Below, piece by piece: positions 35,545-47,134 of a stretch of 64,000 nucleotides of DNA. This DNA comes from Adiantum capillus-veneris. Its lineage: Eukaryota > Streptophyta > Polypodiopsida > Polypodiales > Pteridaceae. The position numbers and the translations under genes are program-made. The stretch covers positions 10,776,478 to 10,840,477 of the forward strand of contig CM043961.1 in assembly GCA_014529385.2 (NCBI GenBank). Direction: 5' to 3'. Numbering within the stretch: position 1 is the first letter of the stretch; each line of letters starts with the position of its first letter. Below the pieces are notes generated by a model, which had not been told where the DNA came from, did not search any database, and worked only from the letters and a program-made list of their open reading frames with translations.

Positions 35545-37110
35545 GGAGTGCAGAGAGATGAGAGCCCAGCTTCAGAGGGATCTTCTTTTAGGAGTCATCA
35601 CTTACAGAGAGTCTCACATTGCTTCCCGACGCCTTGTGCGACGGAAGAAGCGAGCTTACCTGGCTCAAATGGAGCAAGACTTATATCAAATGTTCTTGAG
35701 TAGGGACTCAAGAGAGACATGACGACTGTTTCATGAGCACACCCCCTCCCCCGGTGATTACTTCACCTGATGTGTGGGGCCAATATGCGACATCGTTATA
35801 TACGGTTCATGTCCTTCCAAACTCTACAGAGCCATGCCCAGCTACGAGCACCTTCTTTACCAATGGGATGGTACAGAGGGTCATTGACAGGATGAGGACC
35901 GGGAGGACATATGATCATGACGGTCTAGTAGCGGAGCACTTTAAACATGCTAGGAATATGTTGATGGAGGTTCTTGCAGTGTTGTTCAATCGTGCCATGT
36001 GTGAGGGGTTACCTGAGACTTGGGAGGTTGTCTACTATTGTGCCTATCTTCAAGGCAGGTGATCCTACAGAGCCTGGGAACTACCGCACTATTATGGTTG
36101 GACACACATTGGCACGGTTGTATGCAGCCATTCTTGAGCAGCACTTGAGTAATTAGGCAAAGAGTGAGGGTGTACGAGCAAAGGGTCAGGCCGGTTTTAG
36201 GAGGGGTTTCTCCACTCTTGATCATATTCTGACACTCAGAGCCATCATTGAGAAGGGCAGGTTACATGGGAAACGGATTTATTGTAGCTTTGTGGATTTC
36301 CGCAAAGCATTTACCGAGAGCTCAATTGATGCGCAGACTACAGGAAATGAGGTGCCCATAGAGTTGATTTGGGGGATTATGGCTTTGTATAGTTCAGTCA
36401 TGAGACATGTACGCACTCCGGAAGGGGTATCTGATTTAGTTCACTCTACTATTCGGGTGAAACAGGGCTGCCCATTGTCTCCTACTCTATTTGGTATGTA
36501 TGTTGATGAGGTGTCTGATTACATTGACAGAGAGGGTGACAAAGGTGCTCAGCTGACAGGGACGTGGATCCCATTGTTATATGTTGATGATATTGTGTTG
36601 ATATCTGACTCACCAGAGGATATACAACGACATTTGGATGCACTACACGTTTTTGCAAAGGATATGGATTGTGTGTAAACCTTGGTAAAACCAAGGTTAT
36701 GGTGTTTAACACCACACCACAGTGGATCAGGAGATCAGCACCTACTTTCACATATAGTCAAGAGATTGTGGAGTATGCAGATGCATACACTTACTTGGGG
36801 GTAGTCTTTACTGGGCCGAGATTTTCTTTGAGAAGAGCAGCAGAGATTAGATTGTCAGGAGATTGCGGAGTATGCAGATGCATACACTTACCTTGGGGGT
36901 AGTCTTTATTGGGCAAGATTTTCTTTGAGAAGAGCAGCAGAGACTAGACTGACTAGAGCTTATGCGGCTTTGGGAGGATGGGAGGGAATGTGTCAGGACA
37001 AAGTTATGGCTCTTTGATACTTTGGTTGCCTCTACTATGCTATATGGGGTGCAGGTTTGGGGACCTTCTGTAGGTCAAGATGCTGATGTGGCAACGAGTC
37101 ACCTTCTCTT
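35519..37110 (+). pseudogene. LINE ORF2, reverse transcriptase
   Basis: Pre-RT block WYDKECREMRAQLQRDLLLG, then a stop and shift near 35720, VWGQYATSLYTVHVL, DHDGLVAEHFKHARNML, a shift at about 36030, IVPIFKAGDPTEPGNYRTIM, GQAGFRRGFSTLDHILTLRA, CSFVDFRKAF, VKQGCPLSPTLFGMYVDE and a catalytic box LLYVDDIVLISD (YVDD). Then NLGKTKVMVFNTTPQWIRRS. The sequence similarity to the copy at 30538 stops at about 37110, before the C-terminal finger. Confidence 0.82.
36763..36954 (+). repeat. 96-bp tandem duplication inside LINE ORF2
   Basis: Copies start at 36763 and 36859 (GAGATTG-GGAGTATGCAG). 96 bp equals 32 codons; the copies have diverged by several substitutions and a small indel. Confidence 0.85.
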
Positions 37111-37890
37111 AGCAAAGTCAAAAATGTTGAGGTTGGTGCGCACCACTCACTCACGCACGCACGCCTGCACACATGCACAGAAACTCAAGTACATACGCAT
37201 TTATTTCTGAGCATCCTATTTGGGATTGGAATGGCAAACTCTCGCCAGCAAAGATCAGCTTGCATGCATTTTATTGAGCTTGATTGCTCTCCAGTACATT
37301 AAAGCTGCTGCACCTAGTGAAGCTAGGGGCAGAATCAATCGACCGTGTGAATGCAGCCGTAGAGAGAGAACGAGAGAAGTACCTGTTAGGAAGAGGCAAG
37401 CTGAGGAGGTGGAGTGGGGGTGCGTCGTGGAGGTGGAGAGGCACCATGATTAAGAGGCCAAGGAGGTGGGTAGCTGCTGCTTACCAAATAAAAGGGAGGA
37501 GCGGATGAAACAGCATCTTGGCGTCTCCAAGAATTAGAAGGGCATTGACGGATGGTGATGATGGAATGGAAGTCCACATGATGAAAAAGGGACCCGTAGT
37601 GCACCATACGAGGCACGGTCTGCAGCTTGTTGTCTGATGTGAGAGCAGAGAGACCCACTGCATAAGCTTTCATTTGTGCCACCCTTTTGCGCTTTGTACA
37701 CGCAATTGTGGAATCACTGGAATGAGTCGCCGTGGAATCCCTTCTTCTTCTTCCATTACAAAATTGTGTTCAAAAAGTGGACCTTCATGATTAGCACCAT
37801 CGCCGACCCCACTTTCCAATTGATGAGAAAAAAACAGGAAGGGTAAAAAGTGAAATGCAGCTGCGCAGCCAGCAGATTATTGCCAGGCCT
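37111..37890. other. Unassigned stretch
   Basis: Short ORFs on both strands, low complexity in part (GGAGGTGGAGAGG). No domain recognised. Confidence 0.35.
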
Positions 37891-38325
37891 GACTATCCAT
37901 ATGGATGAAGGTCGTCCAATTTTTAATCGAGGTTAGTGGAGGGAGGCTGATCGAGTGCCATAGGAGGCTCATTGCATGGCCAGGTCACGGACTCATGGGT
38001 GGTGACAAATGCCACTTGGTGAAGGCTACAAATTTATTTCACATCAACTACCTTAGTGCTTTGAATGGCCCTATTTTTGAAATTGGTAGAATGTTCCTCT
38101 AGAAAATGGCTATCTATATGGATGAAGGTCGTCCATTTTTTTCAATCGAGGCTAGTGGAGGGAGGTTGATCGAGTGCCATAGGAGGCCGATTGCATGGCC
38201 AGGTCACGAACTCATGGGTGGTGACAAATGCCACTTGGTGAAGGCTACAAATTTATCAACTACCTTAGTGCTTTGAATGGCCCTACTTTTGAAATTGTTA
38301 GATTGTTCCTCTATAAAATGGTAAG
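37891..38325 (+). repeat. ~217-bp tandem duplication
   Basis: Copies begin at about 37893 and 38110 (CTAT-CATATGGATGAAGGTC) and share the block GAGTGCCATAGGAGGC and ATGGCCAGGTCACG. They differ by a 9-bp deletion and scattered substitutions. Confidence 0.88.
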
Positions 38326-38634
38326 GATATAACATCCAACAGTTCAAGAATGTGACTATTTGAAGATTTGTTGAGTAGATCTTTGATATCTATTCGAATT
38401 AATAAAATTTATCTTCTTCTTCCCACACACACACACACACCTACATGCACACAGAGTTTTGAGGTTGATACTTGTTGAGTGATCTTTGAGAGATCTCTCA
38501 ATGAATAAACGAAACTATAATAACCATTGATTGTGGTAGATTGGTTATCACAATTCGCTCTTAAAAAGTAGCTCTTAAATTATAGACTTGTCAGGTTAGC
38601 GATTTGAGGTCGCTTGATGTGTTCTTATGATATT

Positions 38635-38640
<6 letters not shown>
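38326..38640 (+). other. Unassigned stretch ending in a LINE-like tail
   Basis: The end, GATATTAAAATC followed by (TC)n, resembles the GATAATAAAATC-(TATC)n tail of the LINE at 49617, but no coding sequence precedes it. Confidence 0.35.

Positions 38641-38712
<72 letters not shown>
38641..38712 (+). repeat. (TC)21(AC)15 microsatellite
   Basis: Borders the 3' end (T8 on the plus strand, A8 on the coding strand) of the minus-strand L1. Confidence 0.95.
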
Positions 38713-38714
<2 letters not shown>

Positions 38715-38734
38715 TTTTTTGTAATGTCATTTTG

Positions 38735-41700
38735 AATTACCCATGGGAAACCTCAAGACGAGGAAAACCCATGAAAAATACTACAAACGGGAAATCAGAA
38801 ACAGTCAAAATAAAGCTCGTATTGACTGAGAGTAATCTCATCCAAGTCATAAGCCACTCGGAGAGACTGGAACAGAGCTGTCTTGAAGAAGAAAACAGAA
38901 TCGACTCGCATCTGCTGAAACATGAGGGAATTACGTACCCTCCACACCATCCAAAGCGCCCAGAATCTGACCCAGCCAAAAAAGTATGCATACAGCCGAA
39001 GTAATGGCGGAAGTACTCCAAAGATCCAGAAAGATCTACCAAAATGCATGCCAGGAAAACGCGTGCGAAGAGCACTAGAGATGCAATCCACAAACTGCAG
39101 CATATGAGAACAAGACCACAGTAAATGTGGAATGGTCTCAACTGTTGCACCACATCTAACACATCGTGAAGAGGCCAATCTCCTAGAACGTAGAAATTTG
39201 CCAATCGGGAGAACCCGAAGTATGCATCTCCACATAAACAGTCTCTCCTTCAGAGGCAATTTCGCATGCCACACCTTCATGACCTTACTCCGCCACCAAA
39301 TATCACACTTGTTCATATTCCATACCTTATTACAGTGTTCGTACATCCAAGAAAATGATTGCAAATGACCATACACTTTCTTTGCAGAAATCAAAGAGGC
39401 CGAAGAACCATCATATTGCCAATCACAAATTCGATTTTCTGCAACCAGTAGTGGAACAGGAGATATGGAAGCAACCAGATTTTTAATGTTGTCCCACATA
39501 CGCCTACAATGCATCCCAAGTCCAAAGATATGAGCAGCCTGTCTGAACGAAAGCATCCGTCCATCAGCTTCCAGCACATCAATTACGCTACAAATACCTT
39601 TTTGCGAGAGAAAATAAGCCTGTCTTGGAGAGCATTGAACAAGAGTTTGATCAAAAACCCGACTCCAATGTAAACTTTCTAACCAAAGCGAGTTGCCACA
39701 TACGTCATCTCTACCATGCCACAAAAAGTCTTGTGTGACTACTTTCCAATCCGCTACAAGACTGGAGGTAAAGGACATCCAGGTATCGTGGCTTGAAACT
39801 TACCAAAAACCACATCCCAATACGATGTGGCTGCCAATGGCCAAAAGCCGGTGTAGAAACCACATGAGAGCACAAAAACGCAAACATTTGCGTCCAAGGC
39901 TACTTTTGCTCAACCAACACCAACAACAATGTGGCCTTTCTTGCTATAACATGAGAACCCAGATGCAGAATATTCAAACCACCACAACGCTTCGGAGTAC
40001 ATAATTTATCCATCGCAAGCAAACGCAAACCCTTTTTCTGAGAAGAAGTAGACCAAAAGTGCTCCAGTATCTTAGACATCAAAGCTCGAATACGACGAAG
40101 TAGCCAATGCAACATAGACAAGAAAAATTGCACATATGCCACCAACATAGACCGTACTATTCTGAGTCTTACATGTAGGGGCCAAGTGGATAATTTCCAA
40201 CATTGTAATTTAGACCTCAATTTGTTCTCAACCCAATCCAATAGTTTTGTATTATTAACTGACCAAGCCAGTGGGTATCCAAGATGTCTCACAATTTGGT
40301 CAAGCTTTACTATCTCCCCTGGCCATAAAACTGAGTGCCAATCCATTTGATGCAACGGTAACAATTTAGATTTTCAAAAGTTTACTTGCAATCTGGCAAC
40401 CTGTCCATAAAGATGCAATGCTTCCATTATACATTGAACATCCTCCGATGTATTTCTAGGCCAAAACATGGAGTCATCCACATATGCTTATGCCACAAAA
40501 TGATCTCTAGATGGCAATTCCAACCCATGTAAACGCCCAGACACAGTCAAGGAGTCCAAGTACAACAAAAGAGGGTGCCTAACAATAGCATACAACATAG
40601 CACTCAAAGGGCACCCTTGCCTAACCGATCTACCAAGATCCCATAATCGAGTCAACTCACCATCAATGATTCCAGCAGATTGACTACTCTCATATAGGAA
40701 ATAGACCACTCGACACATCTTGGAACCAAAGCCCAAAGCCTTCATAGTCTGAGCGATGAAATCCCATTGAATCGTGTCAAATGCTTTCTCTATATCAACC
40801 TACATGATAAGTACATCCTGTACAGTATATTTTACATACTCAATCCCAACAAAAGCATTAGCAATATTATCCATAATTTGCCTGCGAGGAATGAATCCAT
40901 ATTGAGCAGGATGTATGCCTGAGAACAAATGATCCTTAATACGAGAAGCTATCATTTTTGACAACAATTTATAAACAACCGGCATAAGCGTGATCAGATG
41001 CCAGTGCGAGAAGTATTCACATAATGTCTGCTTAGGCAACAATTTCACCAAACCTTCTTTTCACGATTGCGGAAATGACTGTTTAACCCATGCCTGATTA
41101 ATCATGAAGAGTAGAGGCTGCTTAAGTGACTCCCAAAAGCGAAGGAAAAATTCAACTGTAAGATTGTCCCATCCAGGGGATTTCCAGTGCACAAGATGCA
41201 ACAAGTTGTCATGCAGCTCAGCCTCAGTAAAACTATCCTCAAGGATAACTGCATCATTCCTCGTCAATATAGGATGCACATACAACAACAATAGCTGTCT
41301 GACTTGCAAAGCTTCACTTGAAGGAACCATAGTCCCAACAAAAACCTGTTGAAAATGATCAACCATGCAATCCGCGAATTGATCTTTATTGGTCGTCCAT
41401 TGCTCAGTATCAATCTTAACCCTTTTAATAGACATAAATAACCTCGAATGATGCAAATGCTTAAAGAATTGCTTCGATGAACGACCTTTATCCATAAAAG
41501 CATATTGTCTTGATCCTACTTTCCATTTTTCAAGTTTCCTCCTGTTATTATGCATTAAAGAGGCTTTAGCTGCACATAATTCATCTTGTTCTAACCAAGT
41601 AAGCCGTCGAATATTTGCAATACTTTCCAAAGTTTGAGTAGTCATCTTATCTTCCTGCACTTTATCTCTCATCCGGTGCATATACCATGAACCATAATCC

Positions 41701-42620
41701 TTTATGACTGCTTGAATCTGCATGACAAAGCGGTATCAAGCCATAGCCACATCTATAAACATATGAGAGACAAGTGGCGGAATCACTGCATCAATCAAGG
41801 TTTGAAATGCCTCGTGCGAGAGATAAGCATTATTAATATGCAACAATCGCTTAGTAGGAAACAAGGAATTTGTATCCAATGTCTCAGTATGGATCAAGAG
41901 CCAAAGAGGAAAATGATCAGATAGAGTAAAGGAACAATCAAGCCTCATATCACATGCAAACATATCATATTGCTGAGAGCCAAGTACATACCACCGATCC
42001 AATCTAGCTCTATATTTCGAACGAGCATTATGAGCAAAAGTGTAGCCTCGCTCCAAACAAAGAGAGCTAGTCCACAGATCCAACACTCCTGTACCACTAA
42101 TCAAAGCATCCCACGAAGAATGTTCCAAGTTTAACATATGCGAATGGCCAGTTGTATTATCCGTATTTGCCAGCACATTATTAAAATCCCCACACCAAAA
42201 AGCATGTGAACGCCAGGGATATTTGACCAAATCTTGCCAAAGACGAGATCTGTGTGCCTAAGCAGTATAAGCATAAATACCAGCAAATTCAAAAATATTG
42301 CCTTGCACAAGACATTGAACAACCATCCAGCGTCCTGTCGGGTCATTATGAGCCAACACCGGCTACAATTCATGACGCACCATCATTAAAAACTTCAAAA
42401 AAACAACCAGTACCAGCATAAGAAATCCAGAATCCTGCATAATACAATGATTGACCAACAAAATCATGTTGATTATGCTCCTGCATTACCACTATATCTG
42501 CTTTCTTTGTATGTACATAATGCCAGATTAGCTTCCACTTACCATGGTTTCACAATCCGCGCACGTTATACGTCAAACATCTAATAGGAGAATGCATATG
42601 TACAATATTTACAAACGATC
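38735..42620 (-). pseudogene. L1 ORF2: endonuclease, reverse transcriptase, zf-RVT
   Basis: Endonuclease remnants: LTYNVRGL near 42570, then SHAFWCGDFNNVLANTDNTT and ARLDRWYVLGSQQYDMF, then LDCSFTLSDHFPLWLLI with the terminal SDH box intact (about 41915). RT: GWDNLTVEFFLRFWESLKQP, LITLMPVVYKLLSKMIASRI, PAQYGFIPRRQIMDNIANAF, VDIEKAFDTIQWDFIAQTMK, SVRQGCPLSAMLYAIVRHPL and YVDDSMFWPRN (YVDD catalytic box). The C-terminal 327-codon block (39778-38795) is open and carries zf-RVT: FMWRCILRVLPIGKFLRSRR, then CVRCGATVETIPHLLWSC. Stops at about 42240, 41735, 41060, 40797, 40487 and a frameshift near 39900 interrupt it. Confidence 0.85.
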
Positions 42621-42632
42621 CACGAGGCACAA

Positions 42633-43841
42633 TCATCCAGTAGTGTTGCCCAGAGGTATTTCCGCCTTCATACTACCATTCAATACAGCAGAATCCATAT
42701 GCATCCCTTGTTGGGGATTTGGATACAAAGCGTCTTTATAGGAATGAACCACTTTATCCCACGCTTCAACCAACGACTTATGATCATGGGATGTAGATGC
42801 AGAGGTTCTACCACCTCTTCCATCCATAGCAGGTACATAATTCCTTGAAATAGATGAAACACGAGGTTTTGACGGCTTCTTGGGAATTTGCCAACCATCA
42901 TTAGACTCTACCAGCTTAGCTTTACCTTTATTATCAGTCTTCCCAGTAGTCTGCGTATTAGCCAAATTCTTAATGGAGTCTTTGCCTTGCTTGGCCTGCA
43001 TGTTGCCATTAGACTCCCCCGTCTGCGACTTCACAGCCGAAGCAGACAGAGGAACAACACGAGTTCCAATCATAGGAACAGCAAATGGTGGCAGTTTAAA
43101 CAAAGATTCCTGAAATTCAGACTGCATATGGCCAAACTTTCCACAACCAAAACAAGCACCTGCAAACTTCCCCCATTTAAGTTTAAATGGCCTTTTGCTA
43201 CCATTGGATCACCAGAGTCAACTGTAATTCCTGACGGTGTGGGCACATCTGTATCCCATAGTACGCAAAATATATTGAAATTAGTATCCAAATTTGGGGG
43301 GCAAATCACTTTTCCTAATTGCACAGCCAAAATAGGCAAGAAATGTTTCCAAGTCCTCGGAAATCTGACTATGTCCACCCAGACCGGGCACCTGTGTCAT
43401 ATCAAGCTCTGGTAATCTTTAGTAAGCGCCCATGGCAAAACATGTGTTATTTGCATGTTGAAAAACAAAGGCGACATTTCCAACAAGCGCCTCATAAAAC
43501 TCGTAGGCACCAAAATACACCCCTCGAACTGCTTGTCTTTTCAACAAAAAGTCAACCCATTGACCTACATCTTGTGACGATGGCATGTTGCCAGGGAAAA
43601 ACAAAATAACGGCATTCAATGCATACTGCGCAACCAGATCCATCAACTGCTGAACCGGAATAATCACTTCAGTAGTGGGTTGTTGGCCTTCCCACGCATC
43701 CTGAGCATCCGCGAAATCCTCCGACAAACACTCTTTAATAATATGTGCAGCATTCATGGAGGAAAGGTCAACCTGTTTCCTACGTTTATATATACAGCCT
43801 CTTCTGCCATGACCAAAAAAACCTTCCCTTTGTACTGACAA
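42633..43841 (-). pseudogene. L1 ORF1 with zinc-knuckle remnant
   Basis: The first part (43841-43419) reads SSMNAAHIIKECLSEDFADA, then VQQLMDLVAQYALNAVILFF and FLLKRQAVRGVYFGAYEFYE, a DUF4283-like nucleic-acid-binding region. A shifted middle part follows (FPRTWKHFLPILAVQLGKVI). The last part carries CFGCGKFGHMQSEF, a CCHC knuckle whose final Cys has become Phe (about 43160-43120), and a hydrophilic C-terminal tail (NKGKAKLVESNDGWQIPKKP). Two frameshifts separate the blocks. Confidence 0.7.
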
Positions 43842-43860
43842 AATCTATTGGATTATAAAG

Positions 43861-44372
43861 ACAACTGAACTTCGAAAAAACACACTCTTTTTGTTTTTAT
43901 ATGAGCAGACTTTCTCTGTACCAAGTTACCAACCTCAAGACTGTACATACAGGACTGCTCTGTACAAAATTCCAAACAAGTGAGACTGCTAAAGTTGAGA
44001 AGAAAATCTTCTAAGGCCCAAAACCCATTTTTGCAGAAAATACAGTAGACAGTTATAACCTGCACACTTGTAAAGGCTGTTTTGCTGGCGACAAAAGTCC
44101 TTTGCAGATGTTCATCAGCGAGCGCGCAACAAAACCCCTCACACAGAACAACCAAGTCAAAAGGAGCCTGAAACTGCAGACAAGACGAATTTGCAGCAAT
44201 TCGCAGGTAGGCAGACTCACACGAGGAAGCACTTAGCGCAGGGACAAAGTGGCGTAGGGCAATTTTCGCGCGCAAGGGCAATTCACGCTGGGGAACTTCT
44301 CGTGTCAGGGCAGCTCACGCAGAGGGGAACTCCTCGCGTCAGAGCAGCTCGTGCGTAGAGGAACTTCACGCT
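43861..44372 (-). other. Probable 5' UTR of the minus-strand L1
   Basis: Contains short imperfect repeats of GGGGAACTTCTCG and GTCAGGGCAGCTCACGC (44290-44370). A 142-codon minus frame (44281-43853) is open but has no recognisable domain. Confidence 0.4.
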
Positions 44373-44486
44373 GCTACACACACACACACCAGCACGCACA
44401 CACACACACACACACACCCATTGGTGCAGTCACAATGAGCGACGCAGCGCACAGGGGAAGCTTGCGATTGTAGACGGAACAAACCA

Positions 44487-44534
<48 letters not shown>
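44373..44534 (+). repeat. (CA)n microsatellites, two blocks
   Basis: About 44375-44417 and 44491-44534, with non-repetitive sequence between. Confidence 0.9.
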
Positions 44535-44537
<3 letters not shown>

Positions 44538-44642
44538 CCTTTACTACACACACACATGATGGAGTACAGCCCCTGGACCTTCTCTATCTCCCTCCGTCAA
44601 TTTTTCTCCTCTTATGGGCAAATCAAGGCCTATAAGGAGTTG

Positions 44643-44648
<6 letters not shown>

Positions 44649-44730
<82 letters not shown>
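44649..44730 (+). repeat. (CT)41 microsatellite
   Basis: 82 bp of uninterrupted CT repeats; no LINE end was recognised on either side. Confidence 0.95.
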
Positions 44731-44731
<1 letters not shown>

Positions 44732-45417
44732 ATTCTACAACTTAGGGAATTGCAATTAGAAGCATGTCATACAAATTGTCTCTAAAAAACTATACATGTG
44801 ATACATTTCTAACAGTTGATCCTCGTTGAGCAATGATACGATATCTTATTTAGTAAAGGTATGCTTAGTTGCATGGCCTTGATCCCTTTATGTGGAAAAA
44901 AACTTCAAGAAAATTGATCCTTCAGGAAAACAATGCCTTGATATGAAAGAAATCTTCAAGAGTTCTATGTCAAAAGACAATATCTTATGTATGAAATCAC
45001 TATCTGGATATTTAAATTCTAGTGGTAATATTATTGTGCACACACCAGCTAAGTTCATGACCAAAGCCGCATTCTTAGGTAACACGTCTCATATCGCTTT
45101 ATTTCAAGCCTGACCTACAGTGTAACCATCTCAATCCACCACAACAGTTTCACCATCTTGTGGTGTTTGCAACCTCACGTCCTTGAGAAGTAATGAAGAC
45201 TCTATCAATGTGTATTAGGATACTTTATCTTTGGCTTTCCACAATCTTTTCCTCGCAAAGCTGACATGTATACAAACTCTAACACCTCTTTTATTTTATG
45301 CAGTATATGAAAGAGAAAGTAATGAGTGCTAGTTAGATAACACATTTCTCATTGCAGAACAATTAACTTCCTTTTTCCTTGAAATGGTATGTAGTTGCTT
45401 TTCGAAGGCTGTCAGGG

Positions 45418-45420
<3 letters not shown>
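44731..45420 (+). other. Unassigned stretch with a short ORF
   Basis: A plus-strand ORF at 44892-45113 (KNFKKIDPSGKQCLDMKEIF...) has ordinary composition but no recognisable motif. Otherwise AT-rich non-coding. Confidence 0.3.

Positions 45421-45476
<56 letters not shown>
45421..45476 (+). repeat. (CT)28 microsatellite at a LINE 5' end
   Basis: Directly precedes the C-rich leader of the ORF1-only LINE. Confidence 0.95.
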
Positions 45477-45481
<5 letters not shown>

Positions 45482-46774
45482 TCGTAACCCTAGCCGCTTC
45501 TCTTGGCCTCCCCGTAGGTGAGGGGCTGCCCTATGGGGAGGGTGTCAATGCACAGCCCTACCCTCAACTAGCTTGCAACTTGCTAGCGCTTCTCTACTCC
45601 CCAACTTTGCTCATGCTCCTCTTCTCTGACTAGAACCGCCTATGCCATCGCTGCCCTTCTTGTGACGTTTTGCCCCAACCCAGCAATGCACTCGCGGATC
45701 ACTGCCCTGCTTGTGATGTATTGCCCCAAGAATCAGCATTGTACTCGCGACTCTCAGCCCCCGACTGTCCAGCCACGACCTGATCATCTTTGCTCACGTC
45801 CCTTGTCCTCGACCGTTCGGCCCCAACTTGAACTCACCATAGCAGCACTGCCAACAGTCCGGCCTTGACTTGAACTGGTAGCACTGTCCTCAGACCCTAC
45901 CATTGGGTACATCTTCTAAGCAACAAGCATGGACACTCGGGCTTCATCCCAAGGCAAACTCACCTTTGTTGGGATCATGGCACCATCCCCAAAGATGGAC
46001 TTTACCGCTCATCTCCAAAATGAAGTCGAAAGGCTCCGCAAGGAGAACGACGAGCTGAAACACATAATTATTGACATTGAGGCTCGGCTCACCACAATGT
46101 AGAATGGTAAGAAGGAAGAGATGGAACAGATGCAAGTCAAGCTCAACAAAACAAAGGGAGAAGTAGAGACCACTCTCATAAAGGCTATCAAGAATCAAGT
46201 GCAAAAATCCATCTCTCACAAGGTTGAAGCTCGTGTGGCATCCACATTACGCAAACGAAAAAGGCAAGCCCCCAATGTTCGCATTGACAGGCTTCCAAGC
46301 GACTACAATGGGGAGGGGGGCCTCATGTTCAATGAGTCCTTTGCTCACATCCAAACGACAACCCACATACAATGGGATCCAGGAACAACTACCTCTCTTA
46401 CACACGAGCATCGCACCAACCATGCAATCCTTACTTTCAAAGACAAAGCAGACCGAATCAACCTCCTCGAGCAATCCAGACTTCTCAAGGACACTAAGAT
46501 CTCGTTTTCACAAGACCTTACACCCGCTCAACTCAAACAGAAGAAGGTAGAATTACAAAAGGTGTGAGAAGCGCACATGGCAAGAAAATGGGTAGTTAAT
46601 CAAGGAGGTAAAGCCATTATTTATGGTTCCGACCTCTTAGGTTTTCGTATTTTCTTCTCTCCACCCCTTGCTCGACCCTCAATCCTTAACTGAGATGTAT
46701 CTGACTCTCAGTCCTGTTTGTTTTTTGTTTCATAGGTCATATATGACCTCTGTGGATGATAATTCAATCTCAAT

Positions 46775-46779
<5 letters not shown>
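45477..46779 (+). mobile_element. ORF1-only LINE (HAL1-like non-autonomous copy)
   Basis: A C-rich leader, ORF1 (45929-46567), about 100 bp of linker and then the family 3' end with hairpin GGTCATATATGACC (46735-46748) and a (TC)n tail. ORF2 is missing entirely. The 3' end matches that of the intact-RT LINE at 49589-49658, so ORF1 was joined to the tail by internal deletion or by template switching. Confidence 0.7.
45929..46567 (+). pseudogene. LINE ORF1 (coiled coil plus RNA-binding domain), one stop
   Basis: From the ATG at 45929: MDTRASSQGKLTFVGIMAPS, then a coiled coil (NEVERLRKENDELKHIIIDI). A TAG at 46100-46102 (CAG in origin by a single C-to-T) interrupts, and the same frame goes on EEMEQMQVKLNKTKGEVETT, later THEHRTNHAILTFKDKADRI and LKDTKISFSQDLTPAQLKQK, the ORF1p-type RNA-binding half. 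If read through, 212 residues. Related in layout, not closely in sequence, to the ORF1 copies at 26495 and 33252. Confidence 0.72.

Positions 46780-46824
<45 letters not shown>
46780..46824 (+). repeat. (TC)22 tail of the ORF1-only LINE
   Basis: Follows the LINE 3' end directly. Confidence 0.95.
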
Positions 46825-46827
<3 letters not shown>

Positions 46828-47128
46828 GGTGTCCCACCCGAGGGTGTAATAGATTTTTTGATAGGTGCACCTCTCCTCTTTGTGCATAGCTTGTGCTTGA
46901 GGTGGCAAGAGAGTGGCCATGAATATACTAAGCGCCCAGCTTGGTGTATTTTTAACCGGCTAAAATTGTAAAACCCGTGCTACATTTCAAGATTTCCTTG
47001 AAGAAAAATGATAAATTTCTCAAGTTTCAGAATATTGACAATTCTTAATATTTTAACCTAAAACTTGGAAGAGTTTTCTTTGTGCCCTTATTTATTAGCA
47101 AATTTCAATTAGGAAAAACACTATAACT
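46825..47128 (+). repeat. Module R, copy 1
   Basis: Shares ordered blocks with 49659-50063: GTGTCCCAC-C-GAGGGTGTAA, GATAGGTGCACCTC, AGGTGGCAAGAGAGTG, TTGGTGTATTTT-AAC-GGC, and ending TTTCAATTAGGAA. Both copies follow a LINE tail and microsatellite. Confidence 0.8.
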
Positions 47129-47134
47129 AGATGA

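Larger units (their letters stand above)
32987..37110 (+). mobile_element. Poly(A)-less LINE, nearly full length but 3'-truncated
   Basis: Includes a GC-rich leader, ORF1 and ORF2 (endonuclease and RT), and breaks off at about 37110 in the connector downstream of RT. Two internal tandem duplications (188 bp and 96 bp) are present. The leader begins directly after a microsatellite, as in the other two copies that keep a 5' end. Confidence 0.8.
38713..43860 (-). mobile_element. Nearly full-length degenerate L1 LINE
   Basis: ORF1 (42633-43841) and ORF2 (38735-42620) follow each other on the minus strand, ending in a short A8 tract and then a microsatellite. Domain order is L1: gag-like ORF1 with CCHC-type knuckle; ORF2 with endonuclease, RT and zf-RVT. 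Stops and frameshifts in both ORFs show it is inactive. The 5' UTR may extend to about 44370. Confidence 0.85.
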
